Positions 25,405 to 34,928 are shown, counted from the stretch's first letter. The stretch is 64,000 nt of DNA from CAYZTY01 sp964444665 (GCA_964444665.1 CAYUIE010000003.1:1-64000); one strand, 5' to 3'. The notes: generated by a model not told the origin, from the sequence alone. Made by a program: numbers and translations.

Positions 25405-26136
25405 TCAGGATTTGTGCAAAAATGTTATAAGCCGTTTACTTTCAACGGAGTATGCAGAGCCGTCGTAATCACCGTAAACCTTAACAATATCGAAACCAAT
25501 CCACTTCATAAGAATCCTCAATTCCGGAAGTGTATAATATCGGATATCCCATCCAGCCTCCTGTCGACCGTGCTTATCCTCAAGAATTGAACGCCTTCTC
25601 AAGACGCACTTTGCCGCGTCAAAATCGAGTTCGTAGTGATGCCTTCGGCCATCTGATAACTTCTCGGATTTGTTTGTCTTCTTATTTACGAAAGAAAAGA
25701 TATTGCCCTGGTCAAAGACAAAAGTGCCTTTATCTTTCAGGGCTTTATATATTCGGCGGAAAATATCCTTATTTACTTCTTCATCGTAAAAAGCCAGCGA
25801 GGTAGATAATGACAAAATTACGTCATACTCCTGTGATAAATCCAACCGGCGCATGTCGATTTGCTGAAAGTCCAGTTTTACTCCAACCTCCTCGGCTTCC
25901 TGTTTAGCTTCCCTGATATAGTCCGCAGACAAATCATATCCCGTAACACAATAACCTTTACGGGCAAGAATGATTGAATGCCGGCCGTATCCGCAGGCCA
26001 AATCCAGTATCTTGTTTCCATGTTTCAACGGTATAGTTTGCTCAATAAACTCAACCTGTTTTTCAGCTTCAGATTCTTTATAGAATTGCGTAATATCCCG
26101 AAATCTTTGAGAATAAAATCTCTCGTGGATTGACAT
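25405..26136 (-). CDS. SAM-dependent class I methyltransferase
   Basis: From ATG 26136 (10 bases after the upstream stop; an earlier frame start overlaps the neighbour) there are 243 residues. SAM motif I is ILDLACGYGRHSIILARKG, motif II YDLSADYI, then YDVILSLSTSLAFYD and KALKDKGTFVFDQGNIFSF. This is a typical small-molecule methyltransferase fold (methyltransferase domain 25-like). The substrate is unknown. It follows a second methyltransferase in the same operon. Confidence 0.75.
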   Translation of the reverse strand: MSIHERFYSQRFRDITQFYKESEAEKQVEFIEQTIPLKHGNKILDLACGYGRHSIILARKGYCVTGYDLSADYIREAKQEAEEVGVKLDFQQIDMRRLDLSQEYDVILSLSTSLAFYDEEVNKDIFRRIYKALKDKGTFVFDQGNIFSFVNKKTNKSEKLSDGRRHHYELDFDAAKCVLRRRSILEDKHGRQEAGWDIRYYTLPELRILMKWIGFDIVKVYGDYDGSAYSVESKRLITFLHKS

Positions 26137-26146
26137 ATTTCTATAT

Positions 26147-26737
26147 CTACACTTTTCTACAAACAAGCTCACCAGTACCGATGGGCACAACCATCGCGTC
26201 CACCCGAGGGTCATTCAACGAATGATTCAGCATCGGCCGAAGTTGGGTTTCGTGACTGATTGCATTATCAGCGACTAAAATTCCGCCGGCAACCATATTG
26301 GGCACAACTATTTCATAACATTTTCCGTAAACTTCCTTTTCCGCATCAAGAAAACAAAAAGAAACATTCCTGCAATCAGCAAGATATTCCAGTGCATCAC
26401 CGTGAATGAATTCCACCAAGTCTTCGATACCAGCCAGTCGAAATGTCTCCCTTGCCAACACCGCTTTTTCTTCAAGAATCTCAAACGTTTTTATCTTGCG
26501 ATTAACGGCACGGCAGGCCAGAGAAAGCCACATCGTCGAATACCCACCACTTGTGCCAATCTCAAGATACTCTCCTTCAGGTGCTCCGGCCGCCAGCATT
26601 GCGATAAACCTGCCCGTTTCCGGCGGAACTTGTCGCAGTCTTTTCAGTCGACTCGCACCATTGTCTCGGTCTTGCCGGTTCATTTCTTCGAGAAATCGCA
26701 TCCGGTCAATTATCTTTTGTGGTATATCTGAAAACAT
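26147..26737 (-). CDS. O-methyltransferase family 3 (catechol OMT-like)
   Basis: 196 residues. GEYLEIGTSGGYSTMWLSLA is the SAM-binding motif of the family (E-I-G-T..GYS), followed by FEILEEKAVLARETFRLAG, FIHGDALEYL and FCFLDAEKEVY, then VAGGILVADNAISH. These resemble metal-dependent OMTs of the CCoAOMT/YrrM class. Ten bases separate it from the next methyltransferase, so the two are co-transcribed. Acceptor unknown. Confidence 0.75.
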   Translation of the reverse strand: MFSDIPQKIIDRMRFLEEMNRQDRDNGASRLKRLRQVPPETGRFIAMLAAGAPEGEYLEIGTSGGYSTMWLSLACRAVNRKIKTFEILEEKAVLARETFRLAGIEDLVEFIHGDALEYLADCRNVSFCFLDAEKEVYGKCYEIVVPNMVAGGILVADNAISHETQLRPMLNHSLNDPRVDAMVVPIGTGELVCRKV

Positions 26738-26863
26738 GTGTTCAAATATAGCTTAATAACAAATCCAGGTAAATAAAAAATACAACGTTAAAAGAAATGC
26801 CGGCAAGATATCCGTTACAGACCTTCTATATTCCGGCGATGACACACTTTTCATCATAAGCCC

Positions 26864-27094
26864 TTAAATCACTACACCGAGGAAGAGTAAAAGCGCGCCG
26901 ATTACCGCCGCGGCGAATGTGATTTTGGACCACTTTGTGTATCTTGCGAAGCCGGGGTGCTGCTCCTCGAACTCGTGATAATAATCATCGAAGTCCGAGC
27001 CGGGCTTCGGCCTAAGGGCCAGCTTCACGTAAAAATGCGCAGCAAGTGCAATTAAAAATAAAGGCCCGCCCAAAATGCAAAATAATACATCCAT
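26864..27094 (-). CDS. Small membrane protein with two helices
   Basis: ATG 27094 gives 76 residues: helix 1 (LFCILGGPLFLIALAAHFYV), an acidic cytosolic-like loop (KPGSDFDDYYHEFEEQHPGF) and helix 2 (ITFAAAVIGALLLFLGVVI). A longer frame start at 27136 is unlikely. No family recognised. Divergent from ffh. Confidence 0.55.
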   Translation of the reverse strand: MDVLFCILGGPLFLIALAAHFYVKLALRPKPGSDFDDYYHEFEEQHPGFARYTKWSKITFAAAVIGALLLFLGVVI

Positions 27095-27205
27095 AATCTC
27101 ATTATAATAACGTCTAATGATAAGTCGGCAAGTCATTTATCCTTGCAGAAAGGTCGTCCAACTCATAGAATTGCTTGTTTAAACCGGCTGATTCAAGGAA
27201 AAGCG

Positions 27206-28630
27206 ATGTTTGAATCACTGACAGAAAAATTCAATGCGGTTTTCCGGTCCCTGTCGGGCCGGGGCCGAATCACCGAGGCGAACGTTTCGGACGCGATGCG
27301 GGACGTGCGTAAGGCACTCCTCGAAGCCGACGTTAACTACCAGGTAGTCAAGGAGTTTTGCAAGAACGTAAGGGACGCGGCCGTCGGTGCGGATGTGATA
27401 AAAAGTCTTCATCCCGGCCAGATGATGATAAAAATCGTAAATGACGAGCTTACGAAGCTTATGGGACCGGTCGATACGCGGATATATTATGTAAGCCCGG
27501 GACCGACGGTGATATTGCTGGCCGGCCTGCAGGGCTGCGGCAAAACAACGACGGCGGCAAAACTCGCTAAATATCTGGTAAGCAAGGGCAAAAGGCCGGT
27601 CCTGGTTGCGGACGATTTACAAAGGCCGGCGGCAATCGAGCAGTTGATTACGCTCGGCAAGCAGATTGATATCGATGTTTACAGCGAACAGAGCAAGAAC
27701 GCGGTCAAGGTCGCGAAGAAATCGATAAAATATGCCCGCGAAAACGGTCACGACGTTGTGGTTCTGGATACGGCCGGGCGACTGCACATAGATGAAGGGA
27801 TGATGAGTGAGGTCGCCGATGTGACAAAAGCAGTCAGTGCCCACCAGATTTACTTAGTCTGCGATGCGATGACCGGTCAGGATGCCGTCAATTCCGCCAA
27901 GGCCTTTAATGAAAAGCTGGAGCTGGACGGCGTTATTCTGACAAAACTGGACGGCGATGCCCGCGGCGGTGCGGCCCTGAGCGTCAAGGCCGTTACGGGC
28001 AAACCCATAAAGTTTATCGGGGTGGGTGAAAAGCTCGATAAACTCGAAGAATTTCACCCGGACCGTATGGCAAGCAGGATTCTCGGGATGGGCGATGTCG
28101 TCACATTGGTCGAACGCGCCCATGAACAGTTCGATCGCGAAGAAGCCGAGAAGATGCAAAAGAAAATGGCCAAGGGCAGATTCGGCTTCGATGACTTTCT
28201 CAAGCAGATGCAGGCGGTCAAAAAAATGGGCGGCATGTCAAGTATGCTAAAGATGATACCAGGAATGGGCTCGCAGTTAGGTGACGTGAATTTGGACGGC
28301 AAGGAACTCGACCAATTCGAGGCTATCGTAAGGTCGATGACGCCGGCTGAAAGACGCGACCCTGATATTATCGATACATCACGACGAAGACGGATAGCGT
28401 CCGGGTGCGGGATGCAGACGAACGATGTATCCGGCCTGGTAAAAAGCTTCAAGCGAAGCAGAGATATGATAAAAACTATGAGCTCGGGTGGAATGGGCGG
28501 CTTTAAAAGTTTGCTTAGCGGCGGTATGAATATGGAAACTCTCGGCGCGATGATGAGCAGCGGGCGAAAGATAAAACAACGCTCAAAACGGAAAAGAATA
28601 ATAAAAAGAAAAGGCAAGAAAAAAAGGTAA
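27206..28630 (+). CDS. ffh: Signal recognition particle protein Ffh (SRP54)
   Basis: 474 residues. ATG 27206 is chosen because AAGGAAAAGCG precedes it and MFESLTEKFNAVFRSL is the canonical N-terminus. The NG domain has GLQGCGKTTTAAKLAKYL (~107), DTAGR and TKLDGDARGG. The Met-rich M domain (KKMGGMSSMLKMIPGMGSQL) binds the signal peptide and 4.5S RNA, with MTPAERRDPDIIDTSRRRRI. The end is a strongly basic tail, longer than in E. coli. It targets membrane and secreted proteins with FtsY. The next gene is a small protein resembling part of its M domain; the usual rpsP-trmD neighbours are absent. Confidence 0.95.
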   Translation: MFESLTEKFNAVFRSLSGRGRITEANVSDAMRDVRKALLEADVNYQVVKEFCKNVRDAAVGADVIKSLHPGQMMIKIVNDELTKLMGPVDTRIYYVSPGPTVILLAGLQGCGKTTTAAKLAKYLVSKGKRPVLVADDLQRPAAIEQLITLGKQIDIDVYSEQSKNAVKVAKKSIKYARENGHDVVVLDTAGRLHIDEGMMSEVADVTKAVSAHQIYLVCDAMTGQDAVNSAKAFNEKLELDGVILTKLDGDARGGAALSVKAVTGKPIKFIGVGEKLDKLEEFHPDRMASRILGMGDVVTLVERAHEQFDREEAEKMQKKMAKGRFGFDDFLKQMQAVKKMGGMSSMLKMIPGMGSQLGDVNLDGKELDQFEAIVRSMTPAERRDPDIIDTSRRRRIASGCGMQTNDVSGLVKSFKRSRDMIKTMSSGGMGGFKSLLSGGMNMETLGAMMSSGRKIKQRSKRKRIIKRKGKKKR

Positions 28631-28658
28631 AAAGGCAACATACTCAGGCGAAGCAATA

Positions 28659-28997
28659 ATGGCGACACAGCATCAAATCTCGCTCGAACAATACCTCCGG
28701 AAGCTGGCATCTTCAGTTGATAATGATTACGGACAGCGTATAAGGCAGCGATTCAGGGACATTCGCGGCAGCAGTGAGCTGGCAATGCTGGCCGCGCCCA
28801 GCAGCGAGGAACTGGAACAGCTGAAAAAGGCGGTCGCTATAATGACTCCTGCCGAAAAGGCAAACGCGGTAAAGCTAAGCGATAAACAAATCCAAAAAAT
28901 CGCCGCCGATGCAGGGATTGACACCGGGATATTCGCAATTTTCATAAACGGTTACGTGCTGGAAAGCCTAAAACATACCGAGGATTCTTCTCTTTAA
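28659..28997 (+). CDS. Small protein resembling part of the Ffh M domain
   Basis: 112 residues starting 28 bases after ffh and reading on the same strand. Its central part, SEELEQLKKAVAIMTPAEKA, then DKQIQKIAADAGIDTGIFAI, lines up with Ffh's own M-domain stretch GKELDQFEAIVRSMTPAERR, then RRRRIASGCGMQTNDVSGL. This looks like a short paralogue of the RNA-binding half of the M domain, without the GTPase domain or the Met-rich signal-binding loop. The conserved Ser-Arg-Arg-Arg RNA-contact patch is replaced by SDKQIQK, so it may not bind SRP RNA the same way. Function unknown; the alignment is by eye. Confidence 0.55.
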   Translation: MATQHQISLEQYLRKLASSVDNDYGQRIRQRFRDIRGSSELAMLAAPSSEELEQLKKAVAIMTPAEKANAVKLSDKQIQKIAADAGIDTGIFAIFINGYVLESLKHTEDSSL

Positions 28998-29020
28998 AAC
29001 AGTTCAACAATAAATATATG

Positions 29021-30742
29021 TTATACTTCGATATAGGCAGTGCGTTTGATTTTGCCGGTTGAGGTCTTCTCAAACTGGCCCGTTTTTATTTCCACAAGCT
29101 CCTTAGACGGTATTCTTTCAAAGGTGGCCAAGTCCCGGCTGGCCCGCTGACAGCTATTGATGCTTTGCCAGAGGAGATTCCTCAGGACATCGGGTCTACT
29201 CTCCAAATGCCGCTGAGAGAAGTTAGTATCGGCCTGAATTTGCTGCCAGGCAGGCCTGACAATGGCCTTGACTGCTTCCTGTTCTTTGCCGGAAGAGGTC
29301 TTTCGGCGGGAAGGCACAACTACTACCTCCTCGACGTATCTTGCCTGGGAAAGGCTAAGCTCGACCAGCTCCGGGTGAACGTTTTTGCCGCCGGGCAGGA
29401 CTATTAAATGCTTCTTTCTGCCGGTAATAAATAAGTACCCATCGCTATCAATGTAACCAACATCGCCCGTATGCAGCCATCGAACGCCATTTCTGTCTGT
29501 TTCAAAAACGCTGCTGGTGGCCCTGGGATTATTGTAGTAACCTTTGACGATACACGGGCCGCCGAGGAGAATCTCGCCTTTTTGCCCGGGTCCAAGGCGG
29601 TGGTTTTTACTATCGACGATTTTGACGGACAGGGACTGAATCGGCCTGCCGACGGAGCCTAATTTCCTGACGCTATTATTAAAGCCGTAGATTGGAGAGT
29701 TCTCGGTAGTTCCATAGCCCTCTCGCAATTGCAGGCCCCTCTTCCAGAAGACCTGCATAACCCATTTTGGAAGCGGCGCGGCACCCGAAACAAAAAATCG
29801 CAGACTTTCCCAACCGAGCTTTTTGACCATTTTCCTGCCGACCATTTTCGGCCAGCACCGGTCAGCGATGTTGAATAGTATGCTTTTATCTCTTTTAGCA
29901 GCCAGCTCCTGCTCAATTCTTTTAGCAAGCACGGCAAAAAGACCGGGCACCGCTACGAAGACGGTTATACCCCTCTCGCTTATCAGCCGAGCAATCCGGT
30001 GATACTGATTGGTGTAAACGTTTGATGCGCCGACCCAAAGCGGCAGCAGTTTAGTAACGGTAAAGCCGAAAGAATGGTGCGGCGGGATGATGTGGCCGAG
30101 CTTATCGTCGGCGGTTATCTTAACACTCTGAAGTGCACCCTGGATATTGGCAATGAGATTGGTATGAGTTAATTCCACTTCTCGGGGGTCATCGGTCGTG
30201 CCTGATGTACAGAGAATTGCTGCCGTTTGTGTAGGCTTAATTTTTGCCCTCGTTTCATTCAGCGCTGCAAGCTGCCGATCGGTTTTGGTACTTTTTTCAT
30301 AGACGGTCATCTCGAGAAGTTCCAGACCGGCCGAAGAGGCAAACTCTTTCAGTTTTCGCCTTGAGTAATCATCCTGATAGTCATCGGCCATAACCAGAAG
30401 TCGTGAGTTTGTATGGCATAAATGTTTTTTGACTCCTTCGACGGGTCTTTCAGGGTCGATGAGTACGGGTACGGCCCCGGCAAGAATAATCCCCCACAAT
30501 GCCACATCCCAGTCGGCGCGATTTTTGCCTAAGATAGCGGCCTTGTCGCCGGGACGCAGTCCTCTTTTTTGAACCAGGTACATGGCAAACTCGATGGCTT
30601 TTTTTCTTAACTCGCCGAAGGTAAGCCTCTCACAGCGATTTGTTCTTAGAACTTCCAAAAGCTCCTTGTGCGGCCGGGGATGATTTTCCAGCGATTGATA
30701 GAAAAGCTCAGGCAATGTGCCGTATTTGAGTCGGGCTTCCAT
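29021..30742 (-). CDS. AMP-dependent acyl-CoA synthetase/ligase family protein
   Basis: 573-residue ANL-superfamily enzyme. P-loop-like A3 motif CTSGTTDDPREVELTHTNL (usual TSGTTGxPKGV), A5 YGTTENSPIYG, A7 TGDVGYIDSDGYLFITGRKK, and the A10 lysine motif KTSTGKIKRT near the end. The pattern is closest to long-chain fatty acyl-CoA/acyl-ACP synthetases, which make an acyl-adenylate then a thioester. The A3 loop lacks the usual Gly and Lys (DDPRE for GxPKG). Monocistronic and convergent to the ffh operon. Confidence 0.8.
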   Translation of the reverse strand: MEARLKYGTLPELFYQSLENHPRPHKELLEVLRTNRCERLTFGELRKKAIEFAMYLVQKRGLRPGDKAAILGKNRADWDVALWGIILAGAVPVLIDPERPVEGVKKHLCHTNSRLLVMADDYQDDYSRRKLKEFASSAGLELLEMTVYEKSTKTDRQLAALNETRAKIKPTQTAAILCTSGTTDDPREVELTHTNLIANIQGALQSVKITADDKLGHIIPPHHSFGFTVTKLLPLWVGASNVYTNQYHRIARLISERGITVFVAVPGLFAVLAKRIEQELAAKRDKSILFNIADRCWPKMVGRKMVKKLGWESLRFFVSGAAPLPKWVMQVFWKRGLQLREGYGTTENSPIYGFNNSVRKLGSVGRPIQSLSVKIVDSKNHRLGPGQKGEILLGGPCIVKGYYNNPRATSSVFETDRNGVRWLHTGDVGYIDSDGYLFITGRKKHLIVLPGGKNVHPELVELSLSQARYVEEVVVVPSRRKTSSGKEQEAVKAIVRPAWQQIQADTNFSQRHLESRPDVLRNLLWQSINSCQRASRDLATFERIPSKELVEIKTGQFEKTSTGKIKRTAYIEV

Positions 30743-30978
30743 TATTTTCTTCCCGAAAGCACAGGCAGATGGCTTCGTGCTCCTGCGTCCTAACTGATTG
30801 CGAGATTATATTAAAATTTTCCGTGCGTTCAAATTAAAAATATAAGCGTGGTAGCCAATCAATAACCGATTAGCCATATACCACAAAGTCGGCAAAGCAA
30901 TATAAGTGTTGGTTTAGGGAATATAAAAGGGCAGTTTTTGTAAATATCTTTAAGAAGACAGGAAATACCAAAAACTTC

Positions 30979-31007
30979 TTGACAGTAAACTAAAAAGCAA
31001 TTATACT
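30979..31007 (+). promoter_or_regulatory. Sigma70-like promoter of FG-GAP protein gene
   Basis: TTGACA at 30979-30984, 17-base spacer, TATACT at 31002-31007: near-consensus boxes with ideal spacing. The 5' leader before ATG 31132 would be about 118 bases. The 30743-31131 gap is otherwise AT-rich and holds nothing else that I can support. Confidence 0.75.
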
Positions 31008-31131
31008 TTATAGTTTGAAAAACAAACAACAAGTCCTTCTCATAGTATCAAATAAGCCCATCTGACGCAAAGAGGAGAGGTGATTTACTTGTCTGACTTC
31101 AGGACGAATTTTCTTAATAGAAGAAGCAAAA

Positions 31132-34100
31132 ATGAAATTATACCTTAGTCTTAGAAACTATTTCATCGTGCTGGCTTGCTTAGCCGCACTAACAACAGCG
31201 GGGATTAATTCAGTTTTTGCCGATTGCGAGGTCGCTAAGCTTCTTCCCTCCTGTAATATAGAGGAAAATAGCTTCGGCAACGCTGTCAGCGTTGCCGAAT
31301 ATATCGCCATAGTCGGAGAATACTTAGACAATGAAAACGGCAGCGAATCCGGCTCAGCATATATTTTTCAATACAGCACCTCAAAATGGATTCCTGAAGC
31401 CAAGCTACTCGCCTCCGACGGCGCGGCGGGTGACAAGTTCGGATGCTCCGTAAGCATTCACGAAAGAACCGCCATCGTCGGGTCAATCGGGGACGACGAT
31501 AACGGCAGTAATTCCGGCTCGGCGTATATCTTTCGCTACATCAACTCAAACTGGGTACAGGAAGCTAAATTACTTCCTTCCGATGGTGCAGCGGGTGAAC
31601 ACTTCGGACACTCCGTAAGCATCTTAGATGATGTTGCCATTATTGGAGCAAAATACGACGATGACAACGGTACCTATTCCGGCTCTGCGTACATCTTTCG
31701 TTTTAACGGCTCGACCTGGGTGCAGGAAGCCAAATTACTCGCATCCGATGGTGCAGCCTACGACCACTTCGGAATCTCCGTCGGCATTTGCCAGGATAAT
31801 GCCCTAATTGGGGCAAGCTACGACGACGATAACGGCACTCAATCGGGCTCGGTATATTATTTCAGATTCAACGGTACAAACTGGGAGGAGAAAAAAAAGA
31901 TACTCGCGTCCGACGGTGCGGCATATGATTTCTTTGGCACTTCCCTCAGCATTTACGGTTCTTACGCCGCTATCGGGGCAATCGGTGACGATGACAACGG
32001 CAGTTACTCAGGCTCTGCTTATCTTTTTATGTGTCTTGGTCCCGAATGGACACAGATAGCCAAATACCTCGCTCCCGACGGTGCAGCCTATGACCACTTC
32101 GGCTGCAGTGTCAGCATTTTTTATGATACTACCGTAGTCGGGGCATATCACAAAGATGCTAACGGAAGTAATTCCGGGTCGGCATATCTCTTCGAATATC
32201 ACGGCAAAACCTACGTCCTACATGCATCCGATGCACAGGCGGGTGACAGGTTCGGCTTTGCTGTCGGCATTTGGAACGATATCACGGTCATCGGGGCATA
32301 TTCCGATGGTGACGGTACTAACGGCCCAAATCCCGGCTCAGCGTATGGCTTCAAAAGAAACACTATACATGGAACCTCCACCTGGGAAGAGAAGGACAAA
32401 TTACTCTCCCCCAACGGTCCTGCATATAACTTCCTCGGATACTCCGTCGATATTTCCGGGGATACAGCAATCATTGGAGCAAAAAGGGACGGCGTAAACG
32501 GCTTTCATTCAGGCTCGGCGTATATTTTTCGGTCCAACGGTTCGAACTGGGACGAAAAAGCTAAACTACTTGCTTCTGACGGTACGGCGGGGGACAAGTT
32601 CGGATGTTCTGTAAGTATTTCCGGCGATACTGCCGTCATCGGGGCATACGGCGACCGCGACAACGGCAACTACTCCGGCTCTGCTTACATCTTTCGTTTC
32701 GACGGTTCAAACTGGGTGCAGGAAGCCAAACTACTCGCATCCGATGGTGCGCAGACTGACTACTTCGGCTATTCCGTCGCAATTTCCGGAAATGTCGCAG
32801 TCATCGGAACAGGCCTCAGCATCTACAACAACAGCCCCGGTTCGGCTTATATATTTCGTTTCGACGGCTCAAACTGGATCGAGGAAGCGAAATTACTCGC
32901 ATCTGATGGTGCACCATATGACGACTTCGGCAGCTCTGTCGCTATTTCCGGCAATGTTGCCGTAATCGGGGCACGCCTTCACGACCCTAACGGCTCAGCG
33001 TATATCTTTCGATTTAATGGTTCAAGCTGGATCGAAGAAGCAAAATTATCAGTTTCCAGTAGCTCAAGGCTTGGGGAATTCGGCAGAACTGTCGGCATTT
33101 CCGGAGATACAGTCGTTATCAGCGCACGTGAGGTCGGAATTTACTCCTCGGTATACATCTTCCGATTCAATGGCATAAACTGGTTTGAGGAAGCCAAGCT
33201 CGTACATCCCGAAAGTTCATCGAGGAATTACTTCGGCGAGGCTGTAGGCATTTGCGGAGATACAGTCGTTATCAGTGCACATGAGAACCGAGATAATTCC
33301 ACTGCATACGTCTTCCGGTTCGACGGCACAAACTGGGTACAAAAAAACAAACTCTTTGCATCCGATGGCGCGGAGGATGATCACTTTGGCGCCTCTATCG
33401 GTATTTGGGGCAATACCGTGGTCATCGGAGCGCCCTTTGACGACGACAACGGCAGTTTCTCAGGCTCAGCTTATATCTTCGGCCTTGATGGCGCAACGTG
33501 GGAAGCCAAACTGCTCGCCTCTGACGGTGAGGCTGAGGAGCGATTCGGTCGCTCTAGTGTTTCCGGCGATACCGCCGTCATCGGAGCACCCTACGACAAC
33601 GACAACGGCAACTACTCCGGTTCGGCGTATATCTTTCGGTTCGATGGAGCAAACTGGGTCGAGGAAGCGAAACTTCTCGCCTCAGACGGTGCGGAATCTG
33701 ACTACTTCGGCTGCTCCGTCGGCATCTCCGGCGATACCGCTGTCATCGGGGCATCGGGCGACGACGACAACGGCGGCAACTCCGGCTCAACGTATATTTT
33801 TCGCTTCGATGGAACAAACTGGGCCGAAGAAGCGAAACTTCTCGCCTCCGACGGTGCGGCGATGGACCGCTTCGGCGCCTCTGTCAGCGTTTCCGGAGAT
33901 ACTGCCGTCATCGGGGCATCTGGCGATACTGTCAACCACTCTGGCTCAGTGTACATCTTTCGCTTCGATGGAACAAGCTGGGTACAGGAGCAAAAACTTA
34001 CCGCCTCAGACGGCGCGGCGGCTGATAAATTCGGCGTCTCTGTCAGCATTTCCGGCGATACCGCCCTCATCGGGGCATACGCCGACGACGACAACGGCAA

Positions 34101-34815
34101 CTCATCCGGCTCGGCGTATATCTTTCGCTTCGATGGAGCAAACTGGGTACAGGAGCAAAAACTGCTCGCATCCGACGGTGCGACGGAGGACTACTTCGGC
34201 CTCCCCGTCGGTGTTTCCGGCGATACCGCCGTAATTGGGGCACACTACGACGACGACAACGGCAGCAATTCCGGCTCGGCGTACATCTTTCGCTTCAATG
34301 GCGCAAACTGGGTACAGGAAACGAAACTTCTCGCCTCAGACGGTGCGGCGTCTGACTACTTCGGCCGCTCCGTCAGCGTTTCCGGCAATACCGCCGTCAT
34401 CGGGGCATACGGCGACGATGACAACGGCGACTTATCTGGCTCGGCGTATATCTTTCGGTTCAACGGCTCAAGCTGGGGCGAGGAAACGAAACTTCTCGCC
34501 TCCGACGGTGCGACGGAGGACTACTTCGGCCTCTCTGTCGGTATTTCCGGCGATACCGCCGTCATCGGGGCAGGCTTAGACGACGACAACGGCACCAAGT
34601 CCGGCTCAGCTTATATCTTCGGCTTAAGTATGAATCCGGGCGACCTCGATTTCGACAACGATGTGGACTTCGATGATTTTTGCTTATTCGCCGCGTACTG
34701 GCTGGAGACCGACTGCGGTCCCTGCCGATGTGACAGGGCCGACTTTACCAGAGACGGAGGAATGGATTTTTGCGATTTTGCAATTATGGCCGAACATTGG
34801 CTGAGAGGTAAATAG
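31132..34815 (+). CDS. Giant secreted FG-GAP repeat protein with C-terminal dockerin
   Basis: 1227 residues. Signal peptide at residues 1-31 (LACLAALTTAGINSVFA). Residues ~45-1163 are 21 repeats of about 50-58 residues of the FG-GAP_2 type: FGxSVSISGDTAVIGA, then DDDNGxxSGSAYIFRFDG, then NWVQEAKLLASDGAA. The DxDxDNG loops suggest calcium binding and a beta-propeller or array. The C-terminus has a dockerin-like EF-hand pair (GDLDFDNDVDFDDFCLFAAY and RADFTRDGGMDFCDFAIMAE, residues ~1170-1224). It could be a surface adhesin or carbohydrate-associated scaffold protein; no enzyme domain is present. It has its own promoter and terminator. Confidence 0.85.
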   Translation: MKLYLSLRNYFIVLACLAALTTAGINSVFADCEVAKLLPSCNIEENSFGNAVSVAEYIAIVGEYLDNENGSESGSAYIFQYSTSKWIPEAKLLASDGAAGDKFGCSVSIHERTAIVGSIGDDDNGSNSGSAYIFRYINSNWVQEAKLLPSDGAAGEHFGHSVSILDDVAIIGAKYDDDNGTYSGSAYIFRFNGSTWVQEAKLLASDGAAYDHFGISVGICQDNALIGASYDDDNGTQSGSVYYFRFNGTNWEEKKKILASDGAAYDFFGTSLSIYGSYAAIGAIGDDDNGSYSGSAYLFMCLGPEWTQIAKYLAPDGAAYDHFGCSVSIFYDTTVVGAYHKDANGSNSGSAYLFEYHGKTYVLHASDAQAGDRFGFAVGIWNDITVIGAYSDGDGTNGPNPGSAYGFKRNTIHGTSTWEEKDKLLSPNGPAYNFLGYSVDISGDTAIIGAKRDGVNGFHSGSAYIFRSNGSNWDEKAKLLASDGTAGDKFGCSVSISGDTAVIGAYGDRDNGNYSGSAYIFRFDGSNWVQEAKLLASDGAQTDYFGYSVAISGNVAVIGTGLSIYNNSPGSAYIFRFDGSNWIEEAKLLASDGAPYDDFGSSVAISGNVAVIGARLHDPNGSAYIFRFNGSSWIEEAKLSVSSSSRLGEFGRTVGISGDTVVISAREVGIYSSVYIFRFNGINWFEEAKLVHPESSSRNYFGEAVGICGDTVVISAHENRDNSTAYVFRFDGTNWVQKNKLFASDGAEDDHFGASIGIWGNTVVIGAPFDDDNGSFSGSAYIFGLDGATWEAKLLASDGEAEERFGRSSVSGDTAVIGAPYDNDNGNYSGSAYIFRFDGANWVEEAKLLASDGAESDYFGCSVGISGDTAVIGASGDDDNGGNSGSTYIFRFDGTNWAEEAKLLASDGAAMDRFGASVSVSGDTAVIGASGDTVNHSGSVYIFRFDGTSWVQEQKLTASDGAAADKFGVSVSISGDTALIGAYADDDNGNSSGSAYIFRFDGANWVQEQKLLASDGATEDYFGLPVGVSGDTAVIGAHYDDDNGSNSGSAYIFRFNGANWVQETKLLASDGAASDYFGRSVSVSGNTAVIGAYGDDDNGDLSGSAYIFRFNGSSWGEETKLLASDGATEDYFGLSVGISGDTAVIGAGLDDDNGTKSGSAYIFGLSMNPGDLDFDNDVDFDDFCLFAAYWLETDCGPCRCDRADFTRDGGMDFCDFAIMAEHWLRGK
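31264..34620 (+). repeat. Tandem FG-GAP coding repeat array, 21 units
   Basis: Units are about 150-175 bases each and in frame. Early units (1-7) and 10-13 are diverged and variable in length. Units 8-9 and 15-21 are much more alike, including at DNA level (blocks such as GGCGATACCGCCGTCATCGG and GACGACGACAACGGC recur). This pattern implies recent unit duplication or gene conversion near the 3' end. Confidence 0.8.
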
Positions 34816-34842
34816 ATTCATTATCGAATTTAATTCAAAATA

Positions 34843-34875
34843 AAAATGCCGTAGTTATTTGGCCTGCGGCATTTT
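34843..34875 (+). terminator. Rho-independent terminator after FG-GAP gene
   Basis: AAAATGCCGTAG (34843-34854) pairs with CTGCGGCATTTT (34864-34875) through a 12-bp stem with one G-U pair and a 9-base loop. The stem ends in a T run, and it lies 28 bases after the stop. Confidence 0.75.
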
Positions 34876-34928
34876 CTTACACCACACAACACTTATTATA
34901 AAATCAGCAGAGCCATCGACGTCCGATA

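Noticed and set aside
31064..31072. GACGCAAAG resembling part of a GEMM c-di-GMP riboswitch before the FG-GAP gene
   Set aside because: The other conserved parts (AGGGCAAACC and pairing stems) are missing; nine bases are not enough.
33275..34579. Long alternate-frame and antisense ORFs over the FG-GAP gene
   Set aside because: They are low-complexity shadows of the repeat (Thr/Ser/Pro-rich), created by the tandem units.
31264..34620. CRISPR-like periodic repeats
   Set aside because: Units are ~160 bases, in frame, and coding; no short direct repeats with unique spacers.
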